Part shown: piece after piece, positions 29,574-37,183 of the stretch | How positions within the stretch are numbered: the first letter of the stretch is position 1 | How the letters are laid out: every line of letters begins with the position of its first letter | NCBI GenBank assembly: GCA_035760705.1 | Contig: DASTSL010000094.1 | Span: forward strand, 1 to 37,183 | Length of the DNA: 37,183 nucleotides | Reading direction: 5' to 3' | Origin: Allomeiothermus sp035760705 | GTDB taxonomy: Bacteria > Deinococcota > Deinococci > Deinococcales > Thermaceae | The notes under the pieces: generated by a model | Database searches by the model: none | The model's input: only the letters and a program-made list of their open reading frames with translations | What the model was told of the DNA's origin: nothing | Program-made: the position numbers and the translations under genes

Positions 29574-30515
29574 CTATACCAGGTAAGCCTTGAACCACTC
29601 CAGGGTCATCCGCCAGGCGCCCTCGGCGGCGTCTTTTTTGTAGTTGGCCCCGGTGTCGTTGTGGAAGGCGTGATTGGCCCCTTCGTAGATCTTGATCTGG
29701 TAACGAATACCTGCTTTCTTAAGGGCCTCCTCGAGCGCGGGGATCCCGGCGTTGATGCGGGTGTCGTTGCCGCCATAGATGCCTAGCACCGCGGCCTTGA
29801 TGTTGGGGACTTTGGCCAGGTCGGGGGCGGGGCCGTAGAAGGGCACGGCGGCCTTGAGTTCGGGGGCCTCGGTGGCCAGTCGCCAGGTGAGGCCGCCGCC
29901 GAAGCAGAACCCCACCACCCCCAGCTTGTCGGCCTGCACGCCCGGTGTGGCCCTCAGCACCTTGAGGGCTTCTTGCAGGTTGGCGATGTGCTCCTCGGCA
30001 GGGGTCTGCGCCAGGTAGCTCGAGATCTGCGCGGTGTCGGCGAACTTGGCGGTTCCCCCCGCCTTCGAGACCAGATCGGGGGCCAGGGCGATGTACCCGG
30101 CTTTGGCCAGGCGACGGGCCACGTCCTGGATGTGGGGTTGCAGGCCACGGTTCTCGTGGATCACCAGCACCCCCGGGGCCGAGGCGCTCCCGGCGGGGCG
30201 GGCCAGGTAGGCGATGTGCTCGAAACCCCTGGCGCTGTAGCGGATCTCCTGGGCTTGGATGGCCGGGTCATTGGGGTCCACCAGCGGCTTGGACTCCGGG
30301 GCTTGGGCCTGGGGATTGGCCTGCTGAGCCTGGGCCAGCTCGGCGGTGCTCACGCCGGTCACGCCCAGCGAGGTGAGGAGTACCCGGGCCCCGGGCACCC
30401 CGCCCCCTAGCAGCACGGTGCGGCGCAAAAATTCGCGGCGGTCAATCTCTCCCTCGCGGTAATCCTCGGCAAACTCCTCGGCCACGTAGCGGAACAGATT
30501 CTGGCGATCCGACAT
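29574..30515 (-). CDS. Dienelactone hydrolase-family protein with Tat-like N-terminus
   Basis: A 313-residue alpha/beta hydrolase. The N-terminus has IDRREFLRRTVLLGGG, a twin-arginine motif before a hydrophobic stretch, but it begins about 27 residues in, after a charged segment, as in many DLH proteins of this group. The catalytic Cys is in GFCFGGG, the Asp in GGNDTR and the His in GANHAFHND. The ATG at 30515 has AGGAGG nine bases upstream; a GTG three codons earlier lies in that site and is rejected. It stands alone past the dafA terminator. A protein exported folded by Tat is inferred. Confidence 0.88.
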   Translation of the reverse strand: MSDRQNLFRYVAEEFAEDYREGEIDRREFLRRTVLLGGGVPGARVLLTSLGVTGVSTAELAQAQQANPQAQAPESKPLVDPNDPAIQAQEIRYSARGFEHIAYLARPAGSASAPGVLVIHENRGLQPHIQDVARRLAKAGYIALAPDLVSKAGGTAKFADTAQISSYLAQTPAEEHIANLQEALKVLRATPGVQADKLGVVGFCFGGGLTWRLATEAPELKAAVPFYGPAPDLAKVPNIKAAVLGIYGGNDTRINAGIPALEEALKKAGIRYQIKIYEGANHAFHNDTGANYKKDAAEGAWRMTLEWFKAYLV

Positions 30516-30598
30516 GCAGTGCACCTCCTAGGGTTTCAGTGTCCCTTTTTTACGGGGTACAAAGCTCGAGCCGGACTACAAACACACGGAATCTTCAC

Positions 30599-30638
30599 AA
30601 AAAACCCCGGCTCTATCGCCAGGGCCGACGGGGGCTGG
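30599..30638 (-). terminator. Terminator of the dnaK operon
   Basis: On the minus strand, CCCC and GGC pair with GCC and GGGG (with a small bulge) across a 12-base loop, and TTTTTT follows (30599-30604). It lies just past the dafA stop and closes the dnaK-grpE-dnaJ-dafA unit. Confidence 0.6.
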
Positions 30639-30642
30639 GGCT

Positions 30643-30885
30643 TTAGCGCCCGTAGCGCTCGAGCACCTCCACCACCAAGGCCGCCCCGATCAGGTTGACC
30701 CCCAGGTCGTGGCGGATGCGCTCAGCCCGGCGGATGCGGAAGAGGTCTTCGGGCCGGAAGTACCAGTGGCCGCTGGCCTCCATTGGCTCGACGAACCCGA
30801 TCTCTACATAAGCGCGCACCGCTGCCGGGGAAAGTCCTTCGTTGGCGATGGCCTCGAGGCTATATAGCTCACTGCGCACCAGCAT
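30643..30885 (-). CDS. dafA: DafA/CbpM-like MerR-fold chaperone modulator
   Basis: An 80-residue protein. Its length and place as the fourth gene after dnaK, grpE and dnaJ match Thermus DafA, which glues DnaK and DnaJ together into a complex. The sequence is a MerR-type winged helix (YSLEAIANEGLSPAAVRAYVEIGFVEP) followed by RIRHDLGVNLIGAALVVEVLERY, which aligns with the same region of HspR (...GINLAGIKRIIELE) and of CbpM. HspR is longer and occupies the same position in actinobacteria, so this may be an HspR cut down to a J-protein partner. Whether it still binds DNA is open: the usual basic GGxRRY wing is replaced by GHWYF. AAGGAGG precedes the ATG. Confidence 0.8.
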   Translation of the reverse strand: MLVRSELYSLEAIANEGLSPAAVRAYVEIGFVEPMEASGHWYFRPEDLFRIRRAERIRHDLGVNLIGAALVVEVLERYGR

Positions 30886-30904
30886 CGGTTCCTCCTTACC
30901 GCGC

Positions 30905-31795
30905 TTAACGCTTGGCCTTGAGCAGTTCGGCCAACTGCTGGTAAAGCCGTTCCTCCTCGGGGGTAGGGTGGGTGGGGATCACGACGCGAATCTCAGCGTA
31001 CTGGTCACCCCGCTGGCCCCCCCGGCGGGGCCAGCCTTTGCCCTTGAGGCGCAGTTTCCGCCCGGCCTGGGTGTGTTTGGGGATGGTGAGTTCTACCGGG
31101 CCGTCCAGGGTGGGCACCCGCATCGTTCCTCCCACCACCGCTATGGGAGCGGGTACGTCCACCGTGACGTACACATCATCACCCTCGAGCCGGAAGCCGC
31201 GGCTGGGCTCGAGGCGCACGGTCAGGTAGAGGTCGCCACCCTGGCGGCCCTTTCCGGCCAGGCGGATGCGCTGGCCGTCGCGCACCCCGGCGGGGATGCG
31301 CACGCTGAGCCGCTCGCCGTCGATGGTCAGGATCTTCTCGCCGCCGTGGTAGGCGTCCTCGAGCGAGAGCGCCAACTCGGCCTCTGCGTCCTGCCGCTGA
31401 TAGGCTCGGGCCTGACGGCCCACGTTCCCGAAGAAGTCGCCGAAGCCTCCGCTTCCCCCGCGCCCACCCAGGTTGCCAAAAAGTTGCTGGAAGAAGTCGG
31501 AGAAGTCGCCCACTGTGGCGCCGGGAATGTTACTGCTCCAAGTCCCGCTCGGTGGCGGGCCCTGCCAGCCTGCCGAGGCCGCCTCATTGCCATAATGATC
31601 GTAGAACCGGCGCTTCTCGGGGTCGGAGAGCACCGTGTAGGCCTCGTTAATCTCCTTGAACTTCTCCTCGGCAGTGGGATCTTTGTTGACATCCGGATGG
31701 TACTTGCGGGCCAGCTTCTTAAAAGCCTTCTTGATCTCGTCTTGCGAGGCGTTCCTGGAGACCCCTAGCGTAGCGTAGTAATCCTTGTAGGCCAT
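30905..31795 (-). CDS. dnaJ: J-domain chaperone DnaJ (zinc-finger-free type)
   Basis: A 296-residue co-chaperone that delivers substrates to DnaK and stimulates its ATPase. The J-domain (1-70) has HPD at 33-35. A Gly/Phe-rich linker (GNLGGRGGSGGFGDFFGNVG) follows, and then two beta-sandwich substrate domains (about 145-290). The four-CxxCxGxG zinc finger of classical DnaJ is missing, as in Thermus DnaJ and CbpA. No ribosome site is clear at the ATG; TAGACAT lies a few bases upstream. The gap to dafA is 19 bases. Confidence 0.95.
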   Translation of the reverse strand: MAYKDYYATLGVSRNASQDEIKKAFKKLARKYHPDVNKDPTAEEKFKEINEAYTVLSDPEKRRFYDHYGNEAASAGWQGPPPSGTWSSNIPGATVGDFSDFFQQLFGNLGGRGGSGGFGDFFGNVGRQARAYQRQDAEAELALSLEDAYHGGEKILTIDGERLSVRIPAGVRDGQRIRLAGKGRQGGDLYLTVRLEPSRGFRLEGDDVYVTVDVPAPIAVVGGTMRVPTLDGPVELTIPKHTQAGRKLRLKGKGWPRRGGQRGDQYAEIRVVIPTHPTPEEERLYQQLAELLKAKR

Positions 31796-31850
31796 AATGT
31801 CTAAGTCTTTGGAGTGAGTATGCGGGTTTCGCCACGCAGTGGGGCGGGGT

Positions 31851-32429
31851 TTAGTTGCCGTTGGCGCTCATGGGTTGACCTTCTACCTCGGGCGCATTAC
31901 CATTGCCCACCACGACCCGCGCCGGGCGCACCAGCATCTCGCCATACTTGAAGCCCTGCTGGTAGACGTGCAGCACCTTGTCTTTCTCACCGTCTACTGC
32001 TCCGATGGCCTCGTGGTAGCGGGGGTCGAAGTCGGCACCGACCCCCGCTACTGGCTCCACCCCTAAGCTTTCTAAGTTGCGGCGGAAGTTCTCGACCACG
32101 CTTTTTACACCGGGGAGAAGCTCTTCGGGTTTGGCCTGGGCGAAGCCCAAGGCCCGCTCGAGGTCGTCCAGGGTGGGGAGGAGGGCCCGGATCGCGTCGA
32201 ATTTGCCGCTGCGCTGGGCATCGGCCAGCTCGGCGGCCATGCGTTTGCGGTAGTTGTCGAATTCGGCATAGAGCCGGATGTACTTATCTTTGGCGGCTTT
32301 GAGTTCGGCCTGCAGCAATTCGTTCTCACCTTTCAGACGCTCGAGTTCAGAGACTTCCGCCTCGGTTGCTTCCGGCTGAGCCGGGGCGGTCTCGGGATTG
32401 ACGGTTTCGTTGGGGTTCTCGGGGTTCAT
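31851..32429 (-). CDS. grpE: Nucleotide exchange factor GrpE
   Basis: A 192-residue partner of DnaK that speeds ADP release. The N-terminal tail is acidic and disordered (1-35), and a long coiled coil follows (LERLKGENELLQAELKAAKDKYIRLYAEFDNYRKRM, about 30-66). The C-terminal beta domain has VEPVAGVGADFDPRYHEAIG and VYQQGFKYGEMLVRPARVVVG. A frame extended to 32489 lacks a ribosome site; ATG at 32429 has GGAGG four bases ahead. A strong hairpin lies between this gene and dnaK. Confidence 0.96.
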   Translation of the reverse strand: MNPENPNETVNPETAPAQPEATEAEVSELERLKGENELLQAELKAAKDKYIRLYAEFDNYRKRMAAELADAQRSGKFDAIRALLPTLDDLERALGFAQAKPEELLPGVKSVVENFRRNLESLGVEPVAGVGADFDPRYHEAIGAVDGEKDKVLHVYQQGFKYGEMLVRPARVVVGNGNAPEVEGQPMSANGN

Positions 32430-32455
32430 CTTGCCTCCAGCAAGGCTCGTGATCC

Positions 32456-32496
32456 GTGGCTCGTGGTTTGCGGAAAAACCACCGACCACGAGCCAC
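32456..32496 (-). repeat. 12-base inverted repeat between dnaK and grpE
   Basis: Perfect arms GTGGCTCGTGGT (32456-32467) and ACCACGAGCCAC (32485-32496) with a 17-base loop that can pair further (GGTTT/AAACC). It sits in the 78-base gap within the operon. It may stabilise the dnaK message or reduce read-through, giving more DnaK than GrpE and DnaJ; no T-run follows. Confidence 0.75.
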
Positions 32497-32507
32497 TGGC
32501 TCCCAGC

Positions 32508-34382
32508 TTAGTCCGCTGGTTTGTAATCCGCGTCAATCACCTCGTCGTTCTTGCCCTGCTCGCTGGTGTTACCACCTGCGGCGGTGCCCACCGTGGCTCC
32601 TTGCTCGTAGGCCTGGAGGGCCTGGATCAACTCCTCGGTGGCGGGGCGCAGCTCGGTGTCGGGGGCGTCGCGGTCGACCAGATCCTTGGCTTTGGCGACG
32701 GCGGCCTCGAGACGGCTCTTGGCCTCGGGGGTGCTCTGCTTCTCGCTCATCACCCGTTCGGCCTGGATGCGCGCGGTATCGAGGTTATTTTTGAGTTCGG
32801 CGTGCTCCTTGCGCCGGCGGTCGGCCTCGGCGTTGGCTTCGGCCTCCTTTACCATCCGGTCGATCTCAGCCTCGGAGAGGGTGGTGGTGTTTTGGATGGT
32901 GATGCTGGCTTCCTTGCCGGTGCTCTTCTCCTTGGCGGTCACGTGCAGGATGCCGTTGGCGTCGATGTCGAAGGTTACCTCGATCTGCGGCATCCCGGCC
33001 ATCATGGGGGGAATGCCCTCGAGCTTGAACCGTCCCAGGCTCTTGTTGTCCGCGGCCATCGGGCGCTCGCCTTGCAGCACGTGGATCTCCACGCCGGGCT
33101 GGTTGTTCTCGGCGGTGGTGAAGATCTCGCTCTTACGGGTGGGGATGGTGGTGTTGCGCGGGATCAGCACGGTGCTCACCCCACCCTTGGTCTCTACGCC
33201 CAGGGAGAGCGGGGTCACGTCCAGGAGCACCACGTCCTCCACGTGCCCGGTCAGCACCCCGGCCTGCACCGCAGCCCCCAGGGCCACCACCTCGTCGGGG
33301 TTCACGGTGCGGTTGGGTTCTTTGCCCAGCATCTCCTTGACGATCTGCTGCACCGCAGGAACGCGGGTCGCGCCGCCCACCAGGATCACCTCGTCGATCT
33401 TGCTGGCGGGGATACCGGCGTCCCGCAGGGCCTGCTCGACCGGCCCCCGGATGCGCTTGAGCAAGGGTTGGATGAGTTCTTCGAACTTGGCCCGGGTGAG
33501 CTTCTTCTCGAGGTGCAGCGGGGTCTTGGAGACCGGGTCGAGCCCGATAAAGGGCAGGCTGATGGTGGTCTCGGTGACGTTAGAAAGCTCGATCTTGGCC
33601 TTCTCGGCGGCTTCGATGAGGCGCTGGAGGGCCTGCTTATCGGCTTTGAGATCCACCCCGCCGGACTCCTTCTTGAACTCCTCAGCCAGCCAGTTCACAA
33701 TGGCGTAGTCCATGTCCGAGCCGCCCAGGTGGGTGTCACCGGAGGTAGATTTCACCTCGAACACCCCCTCGCCGATCTCGAGCACTGTCACGTCGAAGGT
33801 CCCGCCGCCCAGGTCGAAGACCAGCACGGTCTCGTTGCCCTTCTTGTCCAAGCCGTAGGCCAAGGCCGCCGCGGTGGGCTCGTTGATGATGCGCAGGACC
33901 TCGAGCCCAGCGATCTTCCCGGCGTTGGCGGTGGCCTCGCGCTGGGCGTTGTTGAAGTAGGCTGGAACGGTGATTACCGCCTTGGTGATGCGCTCGCCAA
34001 GCTTCTTGGAGGCGTCGTCCACCAGCTTGCGCAGGATCATCGCGGAGATTTCTTCGGGGGTGTATTGCTTATCACCGATGCGCACCCGCACCCCGCCGTC
34101 CGGCCCCTGCTCGACCTTGTAGGGAACCCGGCCCGCTTCCTCGCGCACCTCGTCCCAGCGCCGCCCGATAAAACGCTTGATCTCGAAGACGGTGCCCTCG
34201 GCGTTCAGCACCGCCTGGCGGCGGGCCATTCGGCCCACTAGGGTGTCGTTGCCTTTGAACGCCACCACGCTGGGGGTGGTGCGCTCGCCTTCGCTATTTT
34301 CCAAAACCACCGGCTGACCGCCCTCCATGGTCGCGATCACGCTGTTAGTGGTGCCCAAGTCAATGCCTACGGCCTTTGCCAT
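32508..34382 (-). CDS. dnaK: Chaperone DnaK (Hsp70)
   Basis: A 624-residue Hsp70. The ATPase domain starts MAKAVGIDLGTTNS and includes VFDLGGGTFDVTVLEIGEGVFEV and ILVGGATRVPAVQQ. The linker VVLLDVTPLSLG leads to the substrate domain and a helical lid, with a tail ending NDEVIDADYKPAD. A reading with 15 extra residues from 34427 is rejected: ATG at 34382 has GAGGTGA upstream. The gene begins the dnaK-grpE-dnaJ-dafA operon with a leader of about 85 bases. An HspR-type box lies upstream of its -35. ClpB of the other stress operon depends on this protein. Confidence 0.99.
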   Translation of the reverse strand: MAKAVGIDLGTTNSVIATMEGGQPVVLENSEGERTTPSVVAFKGNDTLVGRMARRQAVLNAEGTVFEIKRFIGRRWDEVREEAGRVPYKVEQGPDGGVRVRIGDKQYTPEEISAMILRKLVDDASKKLGERITKAVITVPAYFNNAQREATANAGKIAGLEVLRIINEPTAAALAYGLDKKGNETVLVFDLGGGTFDVTVLEIGEGVFEVKSTSGDTHLGGSDMDYAIVNWLAEEFKKESGGVDLKADKQALQRLIEAAEKAKIELSNVTETTISLPFIGLDPVSKTPLHLEKKLTRAKFEELIQPLLKRIRGPVEQALRDAGIPASKIDEVILVGGATRVPAVQQIVKEMLGKEPNRTVNPDEVVALGAAVQAGVLTGHVEDVVLLDVTPLSLGVETKGGVSTVLIPRNTTIPTRKSEIFTTAENNQPGVEIHVLQGERPMAADNKSLGRFKLEGIPPMMAGMPQIEVTFDIDANGILHVTAKEKSTGKEASITIQNTTTLSEAEIDRMVKEAEANAEADRRRKEHAELKNNLDTARIQAERVMSEKQSTPEAKSRLEAAVAKAKDLVDRDAPDTELRPATEELIQALQAYEQGATVGTAAGGNTSEQGKNDEVIDADYKPAD

Positions 34383-34472
34383 TGTGTCACCTCGTCTGTG
34401 TGATGCTGCTTCTAGAACGGCAGCCATGCTGTGTAGTTGCCAACCCCAACCAAGGGCGGCTCACTAGACCTT

Positions 34473-34526
34473 AGCCTAGCTTTTCTACATCGCTATGTCA
34501 ATAGACTTGAGTGTGCTTATATCAAG
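34473..34526 (-). promoter_or_regulatory. dnaK promoter with upstream HspR-type (HAIR) box
   Basis: On the minus strand TTGACA (34496-34501) and TAGGCT (34473-34478) are 17 bases apart. On the plus strand CTTGAGT-N7-TATCAAG (34506-34526) lies directly upstream of the -35 box, four bases away. It matches the HAIR consensus at 12 of 14 positions. Unlike at clpB and hsp20, the box does not overlap the promoter elements, so repression here may differ in strength or mode. Confidence 0.85.
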
Positions 34527-34594
34527 CTTGCCCCAATTCCGGTTCCGGTCTCGAGGGGGCACATCTTTTGTACGACCCCGGGCCCGGGTTCTAC

Positions 34595-34628
34595 TACATG
34601 CCCCTACGGTTTACATGCCCCTACGGTT
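34595..34628. repeat. Two exact 17-base tandem copies
   Basis: TACATGCCCCTACGGTT is repeated head to tail without change. Ten bases to the left is a 12-base palindrome CCCGGGCCCGGG (34577-34588), and TTGCTCGAGCAA (34741-34752) is another 12-base palindrome. A short tandem pair like this may be replication slippage or part of a wider repeat family in the genome. Confidence 0.8.
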
Positions 34629-35387
34629 CGATCGCTGCAAAGACCGTGAATCCATGCCCCGTGCCATAACCGAGCCATATTACCGACGACGGGCCTGAGC
34701 GTGGAGGGATATCTCGAGCCCTAAGCCTCCAACCATGGATTTGCTCGAGCAAGCCCGTTTGTAGACCAGGAATATCGATCTCACCTTGGCTCTCTAAAGT
34801 CCCCACCTCCCAGCGTTAAGCAAGACCACTTTTCTTGCCTCAGGACAGCGTAGCGCTCGAGACTAGGGAGTTCTCCTAGCTTGGATTCATCGTCACCGGG
34901 GGCGCACCCTCGGGGTTCTGATCTTGACGTCTTCCACCACCAGTTCACGGCTTTTGGCTCGAGCTAAACCTTCGAGGAGTACCCCGAACCGAGAAACGAT
35001 CTGGTTATGGGATCCCCGCCATCGCCCGTGGGCGCACTTGGGTATTCTGCGAGGGTCATTTTGGTAAGCAGGAAGGCATGAGTTGAATCTAAGTACCCCA
35101 CGGGAACTTCGTAACGTGGTCGAGTTCAGCCATATTCTGTTGCCCTCGTGCGAACCTACGCTTCCTAGGGGGCCCCAGATGGAGGAAAATCAGTGGGCGG
35201 GCACTTAGTGGTCTGGGCTTGTGGGGTCTTCGGTGCAACTTGCGCCTGGTTGCTCCGCGGGTCAGGGACTTCTGCCCTTGAGTTTCTTTAGCCATACTCC
35301 ACAATGATCTCACCCACGCAGAGTGGTGTGTTTAACTACCTTCGGCTCATACTCAAGGTGTACCCTTAGTCATACGAGGATCAAGAG
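34629..35387. other. Gene-poor region between dnaK and ftsH
   Basis: About 760 bases without a convincing gene. Short open frames (for example 35089-35313 on the minus strand, 74 codons, very rich in Arg, Lys and Pro) have no ribosome site or recognisable product. Several hairpins occur, such as CTAGGGAG-TT-CTCCTAG near 34864-34881. No tRNA or known small RNA is visible. The ftsH promoter must lie near the right end. ACTCAAG, a single HspR half-site, stands at 35351-35357 with no partner at the proper distance. Confidence 0.5.
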
Positions 35388-37183
35388 ATGAACCGACTCC
35401 CCTTCAACCTTTGGATTGTGCTGATCGGTGCTATTCTCATCGCCTGGGCTTTTAGCCTGGCGGGCACACAAAATCAGCCGGGAAGTATCGGCTATGCCAC
35501 CTTCGTGCAAGAGGTTGAGCGCAACCGGGTGCAGGAGATCACCATCGAGGGAACCCGCCTCACAGGCCGACTTTCCGACGGGGAGCGTTTCACCACCTAT
35601 GCCACTCAGCCCCCCAGCGACGCCACGGTGCGGGACTGGATCAAGAAGGGGATCAACGTGGTGGTGGCGGCCCCACCCCGCGATAACCCCTTTGCTGGCA
35701 TCCTGATCCCGATTCTGGTGCTGGCCTTGATCTTCGGGCTCTTCTGGTATTTCTCGCGCAACTTCCGCGGCGGCGGCAACGACGGGGCTTTCAGCTTTAC
35801 CAAAAGCCGGGCTAAGGTGCTCACCGAGGCCCCCAAGACCAACTTCCGCGACGTGGCCGGCTGCGACGAGGCCAAGGAGGAACTCAAGGAACTGGTGGAG
35901 TTTCTCAAAAACCCCGGTCGCTTCCACGAAATGGGCGCCCGCATCCCCAAGGGGGTGCTGCTGGTAGGGCCGCCCGGCTCGGGCAAGACCCACATCGCCC
36001 GCGCGGTGGCGGGGGAGGCCAAGGTTCCCTTCATCACCGCCTCGGGCTCGGATTTCGTGGAGATGTTCGTGGGCGTGGGGGCAGCCCGGGTGCGCGACCT
36101 CTTCGAGACCGCCAAGCGCCACGCGCCTTGCATCGTGTTCATCGACGAGATCGACGCGGTGGGCCGTCGCCGAGGAGGTGGCGTGGGCGGCGGCAACGAC
36201 GAGCGCGAGCAGACCCTGAACCAACTGCTGGTCGAGATGGACGGCTTCGAGAAGGAGACCAGCATCATCGTGATGGCCGCGACCAACCGCCCGGACGTGC
36301 TCGACCCGGCCCTGTTGCGCCCGGGCCGCTTTGACCGTCAGGTGCCCATCGACGCTCCCGATGTGAGGGGCCGCGAACAGATCCTCAAGATCCACTCCAA
36401 GGGCAAACCATTGGGCGAGGACGTAGACCTGGCGTTGCTCGCCAAGCGCACCCCCGGTTTCGTGGGGGCCGATCTCGAGAACCTCCTCAACGAAGCCGCC
36501 CTCCTAGCGGCCCGCGACGGGCGTAAAAAGATCGCCATGAAAGACCTCGAGGAGGCCGCCGACCGGGTCATCATGGGTCCGGCCCGCAAGAGCCTGGTGA
36601 TCACCCCCAAAGACCGCGAGGTCACCGCCTACCACGAGGCCGGGCACGCCTTGGCCGCGCACTTCCTGGAGAATGCCGACCCGGTGCACAAGCTCACCAT
36701 CGTGCCGCGCGGGCGGGCCATGGGTTTTATGATGCCCAGTCGCCAGGACACCCTGCATTGGTCGAAAAAGCGCCTCACCGACCAGATCGGGGTGGCGTTG
36801 GCGGGCCGGGTCGCCGAAGAACTGGTGTTTGACGACGTGACCACCGGAGCCGAGAACGACTTCAAACAGGCCACCGACCTGGCGCGGCGCATGATCACCG
36901 AGTGGGGGATGCACAAGGACTTCGGCCCAGTAGCCTACCAGGTGCGCGAGGACACCTACCTGGGCGGCTACGACGTGCGCCAGTACTCCGAGGAGACCGC
37001 CCGCCGCATCGATGAGGCGGTGAAGGTGTTGCTCGAGGAGCAGCGCGAACGGGTGGTCAAGCTCCTGACCGAGAAGCGGGATATCCTCGAGCGGGTGACC
37101 CAAGCCCTGCTGGAGTACGAGACCCTCAATGCTGAGCAGTTCGTCCGGGTGGTGGAGGGTCTTCCGGTAGAGGAACCCCCCTC
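35388..37183 (+). CDS. ftsH: ATP-dependent zinc metalloprotease FtsH (right end cut off by the window)
   Basis: The first 598 residues of the membrane AAA protease that degrades damaged membrane and short-lived proteins. One membrane helix at about 6-24 and another at about 105-122 enclose a small external domain. The AAA module has GPPGSGKT (194-201) and FIDEID (251-256), then NQLLVEMDGF and the second-region RPGRFDR. The protease domain has the zinc motif HEAGH (416-420). The ATG at 35388 has an AGGA site eight bases upstream. About 20-25 C-terminal residues are likely missing, compared with the ~624 of Thermus. It reads away from the dnaK operon. FtsH is also a member of the heat-resistance locus of other bacteria, but this copy looks like the housekeeping one. 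Confidence 0.97.
   Translation, partial: MNRLPFNLWIVLIGAILIAWAFSLAGTQNQPGSIGYATFVQEVERNRVQEITIEGTRLTGRLSDGERFTTYATQPPSDATVRDWIKKGINVVVAAPPRDNPFAGILIPILVLALIFGLFWYFSRNFRGGGNDGAFSFTKSRAKVLTEAPKTNFRDVAGCDEAKEELKELVEFLKNPGRFHEMGARIPKGVLLVGPPGSGKTHIARAVAGEAKVPFITASGSDFVEMFVGVGAARVRDLFETAKRHAPCIVFIDEIDAVGRRRGGGVGGGNDEREQTLNQLLVEMDGFEKETSIIVMAATNRPDVLDPALLRPGRFDRQVPIDAPDVRGREQILKIHSKGKPLGEDVDLALLAKRTPGFVGADLENLLNEAALLAARDGRKKIAMKDLEEAADRVIMGPARKSLVITPKDREVTAYHEAGHALAAHFLENADPVHKLTIVPRGRAMGFMMPSRQDTLHWSKKRLTDQIGVALAGRVAEELVFDDVTTGAENDFKQATDLARRMITEWGMHKDFGPVAYQVREDTYLGGYDVRQYSEETARRIDEAVKVLLEEQRERVVKLLTEKRDILERVTQALLEYETLNAEQFVRVVEGLPVEEPP

Noticed and set aside
32463..34241. 592-codon open frame on the plus strand opposite dnaK
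   Set aside because: A shadow of dnaK in high-GC DNA; the minus-strand product is an unmistakable Hsp70.
35089..35313. 74-codon Arg/Pro-rich minus-strand ORF before ftsH
   Set aside because: Composition typical of non-coding GC-rich DNA; no ribosome site; possible remnant of a mobile element but no supporting ends.
35351..35357. ACTCAAG before ftsH as an HspR box
   Set aside because: Only one half-site; the expected CTTGAGT seven bases upstream is missing.
35370..36395. 341-codon open frame on the minus strand
   Set aside because: Shadow of ftsH, whose Walker and zinc motifs are on the plus strand.

Overview
The window looks like a chromosomal segment of a thermophilic member of the Thermaceae (Deinococcota), most likely Meiothermus or a close relative. 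This is inferred from the high GC content, the heavy use of CTCGAG, the Thermus-like ClpB, the order dnaK-grpE-dnaJ-dafA, an A9 slippage tract inside dnaX, and many genes whose only upstream signal is a TANNNT box 5 to 8 nt before the start codon. The species call cannot be confirmed without a search. I saw no tRNA, rRNA, CRISPR array or intact insertion sequence.

Layout. Positions 1-9.8 kb hold mostly housekeeping and accessory genes on the minus strand: clpS, a PadR regulator with a membrane-anchored partner, a CsoR/CstR-type sensor, dnaX, a DNA glycosylase, a MazG-like pyrophosphohydrolase, a nitroreductase and prepilin peptidase. An AbrB/PIN toxin-antitoxin pair lies on the plus strand. 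From 8.7 to 9.8 kb there is a structured leader in front of a 37-residue ORF, then a broken lipoprotein gene with a small membrane-peptide ORF before it. Positions 9.8-11.4 kb hold a bacterial eRF1-like gene and a small partner.

The centre of interest is 11.6-21.6 kb. A single HspR-type box and promoter precede clpB, which is followed on the same strand by twelve tightly packed genes and one 22-codon ORF: ferritin-like, 1-Cys peroxiredoxin, CxxS glutaredoxin, DoxX, second ferritin-like, zinc-thioredoxin, Hsp20, PsiE, KhtT, KhtU, rhomboid protease and a Clp-fold serine protease. A second hsp20 with its own HspR-type box follows. The content (disaggregase, small Hsp, thioredoxin, Kef-type K+/H+ antiporter, PsiE, proteases) parallels the transmissible locus of stress tolerance (locus of heat resistance) of Proteobacteria, here built around a Thermus-type ClpB with added iron and peroxide defence.

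Positions 21.8-30.5 kb hold an amidase, an uncharacterised two-gene unit (a 117-residue leader-like protein and a 793-residue protein with a long glycine zipper), an ABC-F ATPase behind a possible attenuator, an aldo/keto reductase and a dienelactone hydrolase. From 30.6 to 34.5 kb lies the dnaK-grpE-dnaJ-dafA operon under a third HspR-type box. About 1 kb without a recognisable gene follows, and then ftsH, which runs off the right edge. The disaggregase (ClpB), the DnaK system, two small Hsps, ClpS and FtsH together make this a protein-quality-control neighbourhood, much of it apparently co-regulated through CTTGAG-N8-TCAA boxes.
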